NCBI RefSeq assembly: GCF_000294495.1
Contig: NC_018526.1
Span: 434,001 to 498,000 of the forward strand
DNA length: 64,000 bases
Source: Streptococcus suis S735
GTDB taxonomy: Bacteria > Bacillota > Bacilli > Lactobacillales > Streptococcaceae
Direction: 5' to 3'
Both the position numbers and the translations under genes were made by a program. The first letter of the stretch is position 1. Each line of letters starts with the position of its first letter. Positions 38,785-48,000 of this stretch are shown in pieces. The notes under the pieces are model-generated. The model saw only the letters and a list, made by a program, of their open reading frames with translations. It searched no databases and was not told where the DNA came from.

Positions 38785-41574
38785 ATGAAACTAAAAGAAA
38801 CACTCAATTTAGGTAAGACAGCATTTCCTATGCGTGCAGGCTTACCAACACGTGAGCCAGAATGGCAAAAGGCCTGGGATGAAGCAAACTTGTATGCTCG
38901 TCGCCAAGAACTCAATGAAGGCAAACCAGCCTTCCACCTCCACGATGGCCCTCCATATGCTAACGGAAATATCCACGTTGGACATGCTTTAAACAAGATT
39001 TCTAAAGATATTATCGTTCGCTCTAAGTCAATGTCTGGTTTCCGTGCTCCATTTGTACCGGGTTGGGATACACACGGCCTTCCTATTGAGCAAGTCTTGG
39101 CAAAACAAGGTGTCAAACGCAAGGAAATGGACTTGGTTGAATACCTTGAAATGTGTCGTGACTACGCTTTTAGCCAGGTTGACAAGCAACGTGATGATTT
39201 TAAACGCTTGGGTGTTTCTGCAGACTGGGAAAATCCATATATCACTTTGACAAAAGACTACGAAGCAGCTCAGATCCGTGTCTTCGGTGCTATGGCAGAC
39301 AAGGGCTATATCTACCGCGGTGCTAAGCCTGTCTACTGGTCATGGTCATCTGAATCTGCCCTTGCAGAAGCTGAAATCGAATACCATGACATTGACTCAA
39401 CATCTCTGTATTATGCCAATAAGGTCAAAGATGGCAAGGGGCTCTTGGATACAGACAGCTACATCGTTGTCTGGACAACCACTCCATTTACAGTAACGGC
39501 TTCTCGCGGTTTGACAATGGGAGCAGACATTGACTATGTCTTGGTTCAACCTGCTGGCTCTGACCGTAAGTATGTCTTGGCAGAAGCCTTGGTTGATAGC
39601 TTGGCAGCCAAATTCGGTTGGGAATCCTTCGAAGTGATTTCAAAACACAAGGGTGCTGAATTTGAATATATCGTGACCGAACACCCATGGGATAGAGAAG
39701 TGGATGAATTGGTCATCTTGGGTGACCATGTTACAACGGACTCAGGTACTGGTATCGTCCATACGGCTCCAGGCTTTGGTGAGGATGACTACAATGTCGG
39801 TGTCAAATATGACTTGGAGGTTGCGGTAACTGTCAACGAACGTGGCTTGATGAATGAAGCTGCGGGTCCTGATTTTGAAGGGCAATTCTATGACAAGGTT
39901 GTGCCAACGGTTAAGGAAAAATTGGGTGACTTGCTTCTTGCTAGTGAAGTGATCAATCACTCCTACCCATTTGACTGGAGAACCAAGAAGCCAATCATCT
40001 GGCGTGCAGTGCCACAGTGGTTTGCCTCTGTTTCTAAATTCCGTCAGGAAATCTTGGACCAAATCGAAGCAACAACTTTCAATCCATCTTGGGGTAAAAC
40101 GCGTCTTTACAACATGATCCGTGACCGTGGTGACTGGGTTATCTCTCGTCAGCGTGCTTGGGGTGTGCCGCTTCCAATCTTCTATGCTGAAGATGGCACA
40201 GCTATTATGACCAAGGAAGTAACAGACCATGTAGCAGCTCTCTTTGAGGAACATGGTTCTATCATCTGGTGGAAATCTGATGCAAAAGATCTTTTACCAG
40301 CTGGTTTCACTCACCCAGGTTCACCAAATGGCGAATTTACCAAAGAAACAGACATCATGGACGTATGGTTTGACTCTGGTTCATCTTGGAATGGTGTCAT
40401 GAATGCCCGTGAAAACCTTGCCTACCCAGCTGATCTCTACCTTGAAGGTTCAGACCAATACCGTGGTTGGTTTAACTCATCCTTGATTACCTCTGTTGCT
40501 GTAAATGGTCATGCGCCATATAAAGCTATCTTGTCACAAGGTTTTGTCCTTGATGGTAATGGGATGAAGATGTCTAAATCTCTAGGCAATACCATTCTAC
40601 CAAGTGATGTTGAGAAACAATTTGGTGCAGAAATCTTACGTCTGTGGGTGACATCCGTTGATACTTCAAACGATGTCCGTGTGTCTATGGATATTCTTGG
40701 ACAGGTTTCTGAAACCTACCGTAAAATCCGTAATACCCTTCGCTTCTTGATTGCCAACACTTCGGATTTCAATCCTGCAAGTGATGCGGTGGCATACGAA
40801 GAGCTTCGTTCTGTTGACCAGTATCTCTTGGTGAAATTCAATAAATTGGTAGTTCAAATCCGTGAAGCCTACGACAATTATGATTTCATGGGCATCTACA
40901 AATCTGTAGTAAACTTTGTAACCCTTGATTTGTCAGCCTTCTACCTCGATTTTGCCAAAGATGTCGTCTACATTGATGGTGCTAAATCACTTTCTCGTCG
41001 TCAGATGCAAACTGTCTTCTATGACATCTTGGTGAAAATTACCAAGCTCTTGACGCCAATCTTACCACATACGGCAGAAGAAATCTGGTCTTACTTGGAA
41101 CACGAAGCAGAAGAATTTGTTCAGTTGGCGGAAATGCCAGAGGTGGAAACCTTTGCTAATGAAGCGCAGCTTTTAGCTGATTGGGAAAACTTTATGGTCT
41201 TCCGTACTCAGGCACAAAAAGCCTTGGAAGAAGCACGCAATGCCAAAGTGATTGGTAAGTCACTTGAAGCTCATTTGACTGCCTATGTCTCAGCTGAAAC
41301 CAAGTCCTTCTTGGAGAGCTTGAATGCAGACCTTGCTCAGTTGCTCATCGTTTCAAACTTGACAGTAACAACTGAAACTGCCCCATCAACAGCGCTTGTG
41401 GTTGATGAAGTTGCCTTTGCTGTAGAACGTGCAGCCGGTGAAGTATGTGACCGTTGCCGCTGTATTGATACTAGTGTTGCAGAGCGCAGCTATGGCGCAA
41501 CAATCTGTGACCACTGTGCAAGCGTAGTGGAAGAAAACTTTGCTGAAGCAGTAGCTCAAGGTTTTGAAGCCTAA
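38785..41574 (+). CDS. ileS: Isoleucine-tRNA ligase
   Basis: A class I synthetase of 929 residues (930 if the ATG at 38782 is used; the second ATG has the better distance to AAAGGAG). HIGH motif HVGH is in [15 protein letters not shown] (about 57-71); KMSKS follows VLDGNGM near residue 595. The editing domain ([17 protein letters not shown]) is present. The C-terminal zinc-binding region CDRCR...CDHCA (about 897-918) is intact, indicating the bacterial mupirocin-sensitive type of organisation. The T-box upstream controls it. Confidence 0.97.
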   Translation: MKLKETLNLGKTAFPMRAGLPTREPEWQKAWDEANLYARRQELNEGKPAFHLHDGPPYANGNIHVGHALNKISKDIIVRSKSMSGFRAPFVPGWDTHGLPIEQVLAKQGVKRKEMDLVEYLEMCRDYAFSQVDKQRDDFKRLGVSADWENPYITLTKDYEAAQIRVFGAMADKGYIYRGAKPVYWSWSSESALAEAEIEYHDIDSTSLYYANKVKDGKGLLDTDSYIVVWTTTPFTVTASRGLTMGADIDYVLVQPAGSDRKYVLAEALVDSLAAKFGWESFEVISKHKGAEFEYIVTEHPWDREVDELVILGDHVTTDSGTGIVHTAPGFGEDDYNVGVKYDLEVAVTVNERGLMNEAAGPDFEGQFYDKVVPTVKEKLGDLLLASEVINHSYPFDWRTKKPIIWRAVPQWFASVSKFRQEILDQIEATTFNPSWGKTRLYNMIRDRGDWVISRQRAWGVPLPIFYAEDGTAIMTKEVTDHVAALFEEHGSIIWWKSDAKDLLPAGFTHPGSPNGEFTKETDIMDVWFDSGSSWNGVMNARENLAYPADLYLEGSDQYRGWFNSSLITSVAVNGHAPYKAILSQGFVLDGNGMKMSKSLGNTILPSDVEKQFGAEILRLWVTSVDTSNDVRVSMDILGQVSETYRKIRNTLRFLIANTSDFNPASDAVAYEELRSVDQYLLVKFNKLVVQIREAYDNYDFMGIYKSVVNFVTLDLSAFYLDFAKDVVYIDGAKSLSRRQMQTVFYDILVKITKLLTPILPHTAEEIWSYLEHEAEEFVQLAEMPEVETFANEAQLLADWENFMVFRTQAQKALEEARNAKVIGKSLEAHLTAYVSAETKSFLESLNADLAQLLIVSNLTVTTETAPSTALVVDEVAFAVERAAGEVCDRCRCIDTSVAERSYGATICDHCASVVEENFAEAVAQGFEA

Positions 41575-41596
41575 GCAATCACAATACATTTGTTAA

Positions 41597-41623
41597 AGTC
41601 TATCTAGCGATAGGCTTTTTTTG
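41597..41623 (+). terminator. ileS terminator
   Basis: AGTCTATC / GATAGGCT with a 4-base loop, followed by seven T. Confidence 0.75.
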
Positions 41624-41624
41624 T

Positions 41625-41730
41625 AATACTTTTCGAAAATCAAAATTATTCGTTGTCAAGAGCCTTGATGAACTCCAGTTCTATCTTCGGCTTCGTTTCC
41701 TAGGCTACTTTTGATTTTCATTGAGTATAA
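41625..41730. repeat. BOX-like repeat, copy 1
   Basis: It begins AATACTTTTCGAAAATCAAAA and ends TTGATTTTCATTGAGTAT. These ends resemble boxC and boxA of streptococcal BOX elements read on the other strand. A second copy is at 45833-45934. Confidence 0.6.
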
Positions 41731-41739
41731 ATAGAAAAA

Positions 41740-41954
41740 AAGAAGCCATCTGGCTTCTTACAGAACGTAGACAAACTCCAAAAATATAAAAAATTGAAGA
41801 GGTTTGCGAAAGATAGCAAGTGATTAAACTCTTAGAAACATTGATATTTCAGCGTTTCTGAGAGTTTTTTATTTTCAACATAAAGAAAAAAGATTGAAGA
41901 CAATTGTCCAAAATGGACCTTTTCTTCAATCTGAAAGAAGCCAGATGGCTTCTT
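41740..41954. repeat. Interspersed element between two terminator palindromes, copy 1
   Basis: A core of about 175 bases (41760-41934) starts CAGAACGTAGACAAACTC and ends CTTCAATCTG. It lies between two 20-base palindromes, AAGAAGCCATCTGGCTTCTT (41740-41759) and AAGAAGCCAGATGGCTTCTT (41935-41954). The core holds two hairpins of its own (about 41827-41865 and 41891-41932). A closely similar core at 53218-53397 is also bracketed by copies of a different palindrome, so the arrangement is not chance. Confidence 0.7.
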
Positions 41955-42287
41955 ACACTTCTGCGATAATGGGAATAGACATTTCAATCAAACGGTCTGT
42001 CCACCACGTCCATTATGCCCACCGGCTTGAGTGGGAGGAGTCTGTTCGCGATTTTTTCCAGCAGGGGTATTGCCAGGATAGCCACCTAGGTGATTGAAAA
42101 ATTCACTAAAGGGATCCATATTGTTAGGATTTGTTAAATCTCCCAACCCACGTAGGATAGCATTATGAGGGTCTGTTTTCATGATTTGGTAGCAGTTGTG
42201 ACAGAGGTCTACCTGCTGCTGTTTACCGTTTAAGTTGGTGTAGAGATGGATCGTTGCGTCGTTGATATTACAATTTTTGCAGAGCAT
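41953..42287 (-). pseudogene. clpE: clpE remnant: N-terminal zinc finger without AAA+ modules
   Basis: From ATG at 42287 leftward the frame encodes 99 residues that match the N-terminus of ClpE: MLCKNCNINDATIHLYTNLNG with a CxxC...CxxC zinc finger (residues 3, 6, 29, 32) and the DPF...PPTQAGG linker. It ends at TGA (41988-41990); in another phase a short tail (RLIEMSIPIIAEV) runs to TAA at 41953-41955. Normal ClpE has about 750 residues with two ATPase modules; these are missing, so a large internal deletion is likely. A CtsR-like operator remains upstream. The order clpE / divergent DUF1797 / amino-acid ABC genes / folD is the one I recall from pneumococcus. A free-standing small zinc-finger protein is still possible. 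Confidence 0.7.
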
Positions 42288-42330
42288 AATTCTACCTCTT
42301 TCTGTGAAAAAATGTGACCTATTGTTAAAT

Positions 42331-42347
42331 AGTCAAAAAAGGTCAGT
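42331..42347. promoter_or_regulatory. CtsR-like operator upstream of the clpE remnant
   Basis: AGTCAAA, three A, GGTCAGT. This fits the CtsR heptad repeat (GGTCAAA-NAN-GGTCAAA) with three mismatches. A further TGACC lies at about 42315-42319. CtsR represses clp genes until heat stress. Confidence 0.6.
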
Positions 42348-42510
42348 TCTAGCTTTATTATAACAAGATTCATAGAAAAATCAAGAAACTGCTACGCTTG
42401 GAAAAACTTTCTATGAAAAATAGGGCGATAGGAAGAAAATAGGGAAAAAATAAGACTTTTTTGGTAATATGTGGTAAAATATTCCTATAAAAAGGATTAG
42501 GAGAACGAAT

Positions 42511-42741
42511 ATGGAATCACATTTGGTGAGAATTATCAATCGTCTGGAGGCTATGGCTAATGACGGCGGTACGTTGAAACGTAATTTCGAACGTGATGGT
42601 ATTGTTGTTGCAGAAGTGGCTTATAGCTATGACGAGGAAAATGGTTCAGTATTTACCTTGCGTGATGTTGCTGCTCGTGAAACGTACGCGTTTGACAGCA
42701 TCGACTTGATTGCAATGGAAATCTATGAGCTATTGTACTAA
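42511..42741 (+). CDS. DUF1797 family protein
   Basis: 76 residues, a small alpha/beta protein (MESHLVRIINRLEAMANDGGT, FTLRDVAARETYAFDSIDLIAMEIYELL). The family is common in streptococci and lactobacilli and has no known function. GGAGAACG is the ribosome-binding site. It is transcribed divergently from the clpE remnant and ends in a good terminator, so it is a single-gene unit. Confidence 0.8.
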   Translation: MESHLVRIINRLEAMANDGGTLKRNFERDGIVVAEVAYSYDEENGSVFTLRDVAARETYAFDSIDLIAMEIYELLY

Positions 42742-42753
42742 GAAGAAGTGAGA

Positions 42754-42776
42754 GGCACCTAAGGGTGCTTTTTTCT
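42754..42776 (+). terminator. Terminator after the DUF1797 gene
   Basis: GGCACC / GGGTGC stem with a TAA loop and a TTTTTTC tail. Confidence 0.75.
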
Positions 42777-42866
42777 TGTGTAAATTGAATATTATAAACA
42801 AAAGTATTGCATAAATATTCAAAAATGGTATAATAGACTCTAAATGACAGAATTGGAGTAAGATGA

Positions 42867-43556
42867 ATGAATTTTTCTTTTTTGCCTGAGTATTGGGCTT
42901 ATTTTAATTATGGGGCAATTGTTACCCTCATTATTGCATTTTTCTCAGTATTTTTTGGTAGTATTTTAGGTGTGTTGCTTGCCTTTGCTCAGCGTAGTAA
43001 GTATAAAGTTTTAGCTTGGACTGCCAATATCTATGTCTGGATTTTCCGTGGGACACCGATGATTGTCCAGATTATGATTGCTTTTGCGATGACACATTTT
43101 GTAGCACCAACTTTTCAGCTAGGAATTTTGACGGTTGATTTGACGCGCTTGATTCCAGGTATCATTGTTATTTCGATGAACTCGGGTGCCTATGTATCTG
43201 AAACTGTTCGTGCAGGTATTAATGCTGTACCAAAAGGACAGCTGGAAGCAGCTTATTCGCTTGGTATTAGACCAAAGCAGGCGATGCGTTACGTTATCAT
43301 GCCACAGGCTATCAAGAATATTCTTCCAGCCTTGGGAAATGAATTTGTGACTATTGTTAAGGATAGTTCACTTTTGTCAACCATCGGTGTGATGGAATTA
43401 TGGAACGGTGCTCAGACAGTTCAATCCACTTCTTATATTCCTTTAACACCACTTGTATTTGCAGCGAGCTATTATCTAATTATGACAACGGTGCTAACAG
43501 TGATTATTCAGTCGTTTGAGAAAAAGTTGAACAAGGGAGGGCAGTTCCATGTCTAA
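42867..43556 (+). CDS. Amino-acid ABC transporter permease (HisM/GlnP type)
   Basis: 229 residues with about five membrane segments. It belongs to the polar amino-acid permease family: [10 protein letters not shown] (about 63-72) and the coupling-loop motif [22 protein letters not shown] (about 131-152, the EAA motif that contacts the ATPase). The substrate may be glutamine, glutamate or another polar amino acid; no binding-protein gene is adjacent, so it must be supplied elsewhere. The start follows GGAG at 8 bases. The stop overlaps the ATPase gene by 8 bases. Confidence 0.9.
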   Translation: MNFSFLPEYWAYFNYGAIVTLIIAFFSVFFGSILGVLLAFAQRSKYKVLAWTANIYVWIFRGTPMIVQIMIAFAMTHFVAPTFQLGILTVDLTRLIPGIIVISMNSGAYVSETVRAGINAVPKGQLEAAYSLGIRPKQAMRYVIMPQAIKNILPALGNEFVTIVKDSSLLSTIGVMELWNGAQTVQSTSYIPLTPLVFAASYYLIMTTVLTVIIQSFEKKLNKGGQFHV

Positions 43557-44283
43557 TGCGATTATTTCTATCAAGGATTTACATAAGTACTTCGGAAAGA
43601 ATGAGGTTCTAAAAGGAATTGATTTAGATATTCAACAAGGTCAGGTGGTCGTTATTATCGGTCCATCAGGGTCAGGGAAATCGACTTTCTTACGTACAAT
43701 GAACCTCTTAGAAGTGCCAACCAAGGGAACTGTTACATTTGAAGGTGTTGATATTACTGACAAGTCAAATGATATTTTCAAGATGCGTGAAAAGATGGGA
43801 ATGGTTTTTCAACAGTTCAATCTTTTTCCGAATATGACGGTATTAGATAACATTACTTTATCACCTATTAAGACAAAGGGAATTGCAAAGGATGAGGCTG
43901 AGAAGAAGGCTAAGGAATTACTTGAAAAGGTAGGATTGCCAGATAAGGCAAATGCCTATCCACAAAGTCTTTCAGGTGGTCAGCAACAACGGATCGCTAT
44001 TGCACGTGGTCTGGCCATGGACCCAGATGTCCTACTTTTTGATGAACCGACCTCTGCACTAGACCCTGAAATGGTTGGTGAAGTTCTTGCTGTAATGCAG
44101 GATTTGGCCAAGTCAGGGATGACCATGGTTATCGTGACTCATGAGATGGGATTTGCGCGTGAGGTAGCTGACAGGGTTATCTTTATGGATGGCGGTGTCA
44201 TCGTGGAGGATGGAACGCCTGAAGAAGTCTTTGAACATACCAAGGAAGAACGGACCAAGGATTTCTTGTCTAAGGTCTTGTAA
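43549..44283 (+). CDS. Amino-acid ABC transporter ATP-binding protein
   Basis: 244 residues. Walker [10 protein letters not shown] (about 38-46), Q-loop [18 protein letters not shown], signature [19 protein letters not shown] (about 142-160), Walker [12 protein letters not shown] (about 163-173) and the switch His in IVTHEMGFA. It closely resembles GlnQ/HisP-type ATPases. It overlaps the permease gene, so the two subunits are made together. A terminator follows. Confidence 0.93.
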   Translation: MSNAIISIKDLHKYFGKNEVLKGIDLDIQQGQVVVIIGPSGSGKSTFLRTMNLLEVPTKGTVTFEGVDITDKSNDIFKMREKMGMVFQQFNLFPNMTVLDNITLSPIKTKGIAKDEAEKKAKELLEKVGLPDKANAYPQSLSGGQQQRIAIARGLAMDPDVLLFDEPTSALDPEMVGEVLAVMQDLAKSGMTMVIVTHEMGFAREVADRVIFMDGGVIVEDGTPEEVFEHTKEERTKDFLSKVL

Positions 44284-44303
44284 TAAATGAACAAATAAGT
44301 ACG

Positions 44304-44328
44304 ACTCCGATATTGTTCGGAGTTTTTT
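44304..44328 (+). terminator. Terminator after the ABC transporter
   Basis: ACTCCGA / TTCGGAGT with a short loop and TTTTTTG. Confidence 0.75.
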
Positions 44329-44412
44329 GCTATATGCTATATTCTACTTTGTACAAGTATAGTCAGTCGGAGAATTTTAGGGTATAATAGAAAAAACAAA
44401 AGGAGTGTAGGT

Positions 44413-45261
44413 ATGACAGTCATTGATGGGAAAGCACTAGGTGTAAAATTGCAGGCTGCTTTGGCGGAGAAAACTGCTCGATTAAAAGAAGAAAAGGGGT
44501 TGGTACCAGGTCTTGTAGTTATTTTAGTTGGCGAAAATCCTGCTAGTCAGGTTTATGTACGGAATAAGGAGCGGTCAGCTCTAGCTGCTGGATTCAAGAG
44601 TGAGGTTGTTCGCGTTCCAGATACGATTTCTGAGTCAGACTTGTTGGATTTGATTGAGCGCTATAATCAGGATGATGAATGGCATGGTATTTTGGTGCAA
44701 TTGCCCTTACCAGCCCACATCAGCGAGGAGAAGGTCTTGTTGGCCATTGACCCAGATAAGGATGTGGATGGTTTTCATCCGACTAACATGGGGAAATTCT
44801 GGTCAGGTCATCCTGTTATGATTCCATCTACCCCAGCAGGAATTATGGAAATGTTCAAAGAATATCAGATTGAGCTGGAAGGGAAGTCTGCTTTAGTTAT
44901 TGGTCGTTCTAATATTGTTGGTAAACCGATGGCACAGCTGTTATTGGATGCCGATGCTACTGTAACGATTGCGCATTCTCGCACCAAAAACTTGCCAGAT
45001 CTTGCTCGTCAGGCCGATATTCTTGTTGTTGCCATTGGTCGTGGTCATTTTGTGACCAAGGAATTTGTTAAGCTAGGTGCCGTGGTGATTGATGTTGGTA
45101 TGAATCGTGATGAAAATGGCAAGCTAATCGGTGATGTCAAATACGATGAGGTATCAGAAGTGGCAAGTTATATTACCCCGGTTCCAGGTGGTGTTGGTCC
45201 GATGACTATTACCATGTTGATGGAACAGACCTATGAAGCTTGTGTCAGAAGTGCAAAATAA
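44413..45261 (+). CDS. folD: Bifunctional methylene-THF dehydrogenase/cyclohydrolase
   Basis: 282 residues. It converts 5,10-methylene-THF to 10-formyl-THF through methenyl-THF, supplying one-carbon units. The catalytic Lys is in [11 protein letters not shown] (about 46-56); [12 protein letters not shown] (about 95-106), the NADP-binding [14 protein letters not shown] (about 163-176) and [16 protein letters not shown] (about 256-271) are family signatures. AAAAGGAGTG precedes the start, with TATAAT near 44383. Confidence 0.97.
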   Translation: MTVIDGKALGVKLQAALAEKTARLKEEKGLVPGLVVILVGENPASQVYVRNKERSALAAGFKSEVVRVPDTISESDLLDLIERYNQDDEWHGILVQLPLPAHISEEKVLLAIDPDKDVDGFHPTNMGKFWSGHPVMIPSTPAGIMEMFKEYQIELEGKSALVIGRSNIVGKPMAQLLLDADATVTIAHSRTKNLPDLARQADILVVAIGRGHFVTKEFVKLGAVVIDVGMNRDENGKLIGDVKYDEVSEVASYITPVPGGVGPMTITMLMEQTYEACVRSAK

Positions 45262-45320
45262 GATAGAGAGTTTAATAAAAATAAATATATCCATGCCTGC
45301 TTTGGTAAAGCCCTGTTCTT

Positions 45321-45481
45321 AGAACCTGTATTTACAAGCGAAGTACTCATATTAAGAGACAGATTTAGCTAATCAAGGTAATTTTTTTGGGGGATATTGA
45401 TTGTATTTTGAAAAAAACTAATGATGAGTAGCTTAAAAACTAGCCTTAGAATAGAAGCGTTGAACTGTGAATACAGGTTCT
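45321..45481. repeat. 161-base segment bounded by 12-base inverted repeats
   Basis: AGAACCTGTATT on the left and its exact complement AATACAGGTTCT on the right. A further AATACAGGTTCT is at 46128-46139. It could be a small non-autonomous element; no coding capacity. Confidence 0.45.
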
Positions 45482-45635
45482 TAAATTATGCTTGTAGTTT
45501 TGGTAGCTAACAGTAATGAGTGCAGTCCCCGTATGAATAAGTCTATTTTTAAACGACTCTACTTATTTTATTAGTCATATTCAATAAATCAGTTTTAAGA
45601 CGGATGTGACTTTTAGTAATATTGGTTATACTATA

Positions 45636-45707
45636 CCCAATCCTAAATATTTTTCATAATCTCCTGAAAAGCCTGATCGTGTGATCAGGTTTTTTTGTAT
45701 GCAAAAA
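45636..45707 (+). repeat. 72-base hairpin repeat, copy 1
   Basis: It starts CCCAATCCTAAATATTTTTC and ends TATGCAAAAA. The 3' part is a terminator-like hairpin CCTGATC-GTGT-GATCAGG plus TTTTTTT. Copy 2 is at 61764-61835, with compensating changes in the stem. Confidence 0.65.
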
Positions 45708-45832
45708 TGGATCTGTACAAAAAAACAGTACTATTTCTCAAAGTTTGAACAACATCCCAGTGTAGTAAAAACGTTTGGAGACAGATTGTTTCAGCTCAAC
45801 AACTGGGAATAAAGATTTATTGCCGAACTCTT

Positions 45833-45934
45833 TTATACTCTTCGAAAATCAAAATCAGACGTTGTTGACTTGATTTGATGAACTTCAGTTCTATCTGCAT
45901 CTGCGTCGCCTAGTCTGATTTTCATTGAGTATTA
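45833..45934. repeat. BOX-like repeat, copy 2
   Basis: Starts TTATACTCTTCGAAAATC and ends TGATTTTCATTGAGTATTA; same end sequences as 41625-41730 with a partly different middle. Confidence 0.6.
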
Positions 45935-46702
45935 TCTGTTTAGTTCTTTCTCTCTTTCATTTTGTGTTTATAATGTTTTAGGTGATTGTGGGACGTTTTC
46001 AGTGAAACTGCTAATGGAACGGTTTTACTCCTAGCCTTATCTGAGTAATAATAGGATAAAACTCATATACCCACATAAGAGTGATAGAGGTTTGTGAATA
46101 GTATTTAGTTAGAAACATTTGTTATCAAATACAGGTTCTACGTTATATTTAAAGAACTTCTCTATCATTCGTTAAATATTTCTTCTCCGATTTATCGCTA
46201 GATAGGAGCAGTGTATGCGTTTCTAAAAATCTAAAGTTGGAGGATGTTCAATTTTAAATAAGTTACAATCTGCAAATCACTACTAAAATCAATTTATCCC
46301 TTATACAGGGTAATGTAATAAATTGTTTTTTCTTTGTTTTTCGTATGTTTTTTCAAAAAAATATATGAAACAAATGAGGGGAATCTAGTGATGCACTAGC
46401 TATGAAAAAAATATTTATATTAATGGAATTGTTTGAGAAATCAGAAGGATGTAGTTTTTCGATTTGCATACATATTTTAACTTAAACATATGTGTGCAAA
46501 AAGTTCTGATTTTTTTGTGTTTTTTAAGAAATTGGCATTGTTGACAAACTAAGGATTGGTTTGGTATCACGTACAGGCTAATTTGATCATATTATATTCA
46601 CAAAAATGTATATGTTTTGATTGATAGGTGATATGTTAGAAGTAAATAAGCATATATTTTGTAGCGAAAGCAATATAAGCAAAAAGGAGAGAGGAAGAAG
46701 CA

Positions 46703-47003
46703 ATGTTAAATGCAAAAGACCTTAGAAAAACTGAAGCGTTCTGAATTATTTGAACTCTTGGTTGAGCAGGCAAAGGAAATAGAGTCTTATCAAGCAAAAT
46801 TAGTAGATTTGGAAAAAAGAATTGAGTATCGCGAAGCGGTTTTGGGAGAAATTGGTTCGATAGCGGAGGCGTCTCTAGCAGTTACTAGGATTTTTGAAGA
46901 AGCACAATTGGCTGCAAATATTTATCTTGAACAAGTTCAAAAAGTTACACATAAACAATCTGATAATTGTGAAATAGGGAGAACAGATGAGGATGGCGAC
47001 TAA
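46703..47003 (+). pseudogene. Short coiled-coil protein of the second pilus cluster, frameshifted
   Basis: Paralogue of the 86-residue protein at 19837. The ribosome-binding site GGAGAGAGGAAG leads to ATG at 46703, giving MLNAKDLRK, but five A at 46726-46730, one more than the paralogue's phase allows, put LKRSELFE into another frame and the first frame stops at once. The remaining frame is open from an internal ATG at 46710 (97 codons) but lacks its own site. The motif GSIAEAS...IFEEAQLAANIYL is preserved. It is either mutated or, less likely, read by slippage on the A-run. Confidence 0.6.
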
Positions 47004-47595
47004 TAAAAATAAGGATTATGTTACCATATCAGATTTACCCAGTATATCAATAATGTCAGAGGAGCTGGATAAAATACGATATAAAGAGCGGTATTTAGAG
47101 ACATTAAAAAATACTATTTTCACGCTTGTTACTGTCGTTGCACTTGCAGTATTAATAGCCATGTTATGGTTGCCAGTTCTACATATTTATGGAAGTTCCA
47201 TGTCTCCTACTCTGAAAGCAGGTGATATGGTAGCAACTGTGAAGACAAATACACTTTCAACTGGAGATATGGTTGCATTCTACTACAATAATAAGGTTTT
47301 GGTAAAAAGAGTAGTAGCAACTTCTGGTCAGTGGGTAAATATAGATGAGCAGGGGAATGTTTATGCAAATGGAAAAACATTAGACGAACCCTATGTTAAA
47401 GATAAGGCCTATGGTCAAACTGATATTAAACTACCGTACCAGGTTCCAGAAGGTCAATATTTTGTAATGGGAGATCATCGCAGTGTATCTATTGATTCTA
47501 GAAATACAGCTATTGGGTCGATTGGTGAGGAGCAACTGGTTGGAAAGTTAACCTTTCGGATATGGCCATTTCATAAAATGGGAGTAATCAAATAA
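46987..47595 (+). CDS. Pilus-associated signal peptidase I, second cluster
   Basis: 202 residues, closely similar to the 20090-20680 product: one membrane segment (about 43-63), the catalytic Ser in YGSSMSP (about residue 71), Lys in VKRVVATSGQW (about 107) and the VMGDHRSVSIDSRN box. All catalytic parts look intact. GGGAGA sits before the ATG at 46987; an in-frame ATG at 46993 is possible. It overlaps the previous frame. Its normal substrate partner, the pilin gene, is truncated just downstream. It may be SipE of an srtE-type cluster, but I am not certain. Confidence 0.82.
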   Translation: MRMATNKNKDYVTISDLPSISIMSEELDKIRYKERYLETLKNTIFTLVTVVALAVLIAMLWLPVLHIYGSSMSPTLKAGDMVATVKTNTLSTGDMVAFYYNNKVLVKRVVATSGQWVNIDEQGNVYANGKTLDEPYVKDKAYGQTDIKLPYQVPEGQYFVMGDHRSVSIDSRNTAIGSIGEEQLVGKLTFRIWPFHKMGVIK

Positions 47596-47613
47596 AGGAA
47601 GGAGATATAAAAC

Positions 47614-48000
47614 ATGAAAATATTATGGGAAAGATTGTTTAAATTTGTTCAGCAATACTTTCGAGAGAAAAAGACTGCAAAAATAACTATGGTGTTGTCA
47701 ATAATTATGGCTTTTGGAATATCATATTTGCTGATTTTACCAGCCATTACTTTAGAGACAGACAGTCAGGAGAGTGTTCTGCAATCAGTCTATAATCAGC
47801 CAACAACAGTAGAACAGCCAGTTCAAGAAGAACAGGCGGAGTCACAATTGGCACAGGTTCAATCTGCTGGAAGCTTATTCGCTGAACATGAAAATATAAC
47901 TGTACAAGTTAACTATGAGGAGCATACATTTGAACAGCCAGTTCGGTTACAGGTTTTACCCTCAGAAGATAGTACAAAATATATTGGACTTGTTCGGTAA
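47614..48000 (+). pseudogene. 5' end of an Sfp1-like ancillary pilin, cut by an IS fragment
   Basis: 128 codons survive. GGAAGGAGA precedes ATG. The signal sequence (about 22-46) ends YLLILPAITL, the same ending as Sfp1 of the first cluster, followed by a Gln/Glu-rich linker and the start of a folded domain. The frame runs into IS-derived sequence and stops at once. The rest of this gene and any major pilin gene are gone, so the product could not be anchored to the wall. Confidence 0.75.

Larger units (their letters stand above)
45262..46702. other. 1.44-kb non-coding, repeat-rich spacer
   Basis: No intact gene is visible. It contains a pair of 12-base inverted repeats (45321-45332 and 45470-45481) with a third copy at 46128-46139, a 72-base hairpin repeat (45636-45707), a short repeat also found near 61680 (about 45776-45832) and a BOX-like element (45833-45934). 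The right half (46140-46690) is very AT-rich and probably holds the promoter of the second pilus cluster. Confidence 0.6.

Noticed and set aside
39742-40254. 170-codon frame antisense to ileS
   Set aside because: Shadow of ileS without its own start signals.
45262-46702. Small RNA or coding genes in the long spacer
   Set aside because: Several short frames exist, but none has a start signal or protein-like features, and no RNA family fold could be recognised by eye beyond the repeat hairpins.
46710-47003. Native start at ATG 46710
   Set aside because: No ribosome-binding site at a fitting distance, while ATG 46703 has one and matches the paralogue's N-terminus apart from one extra A.
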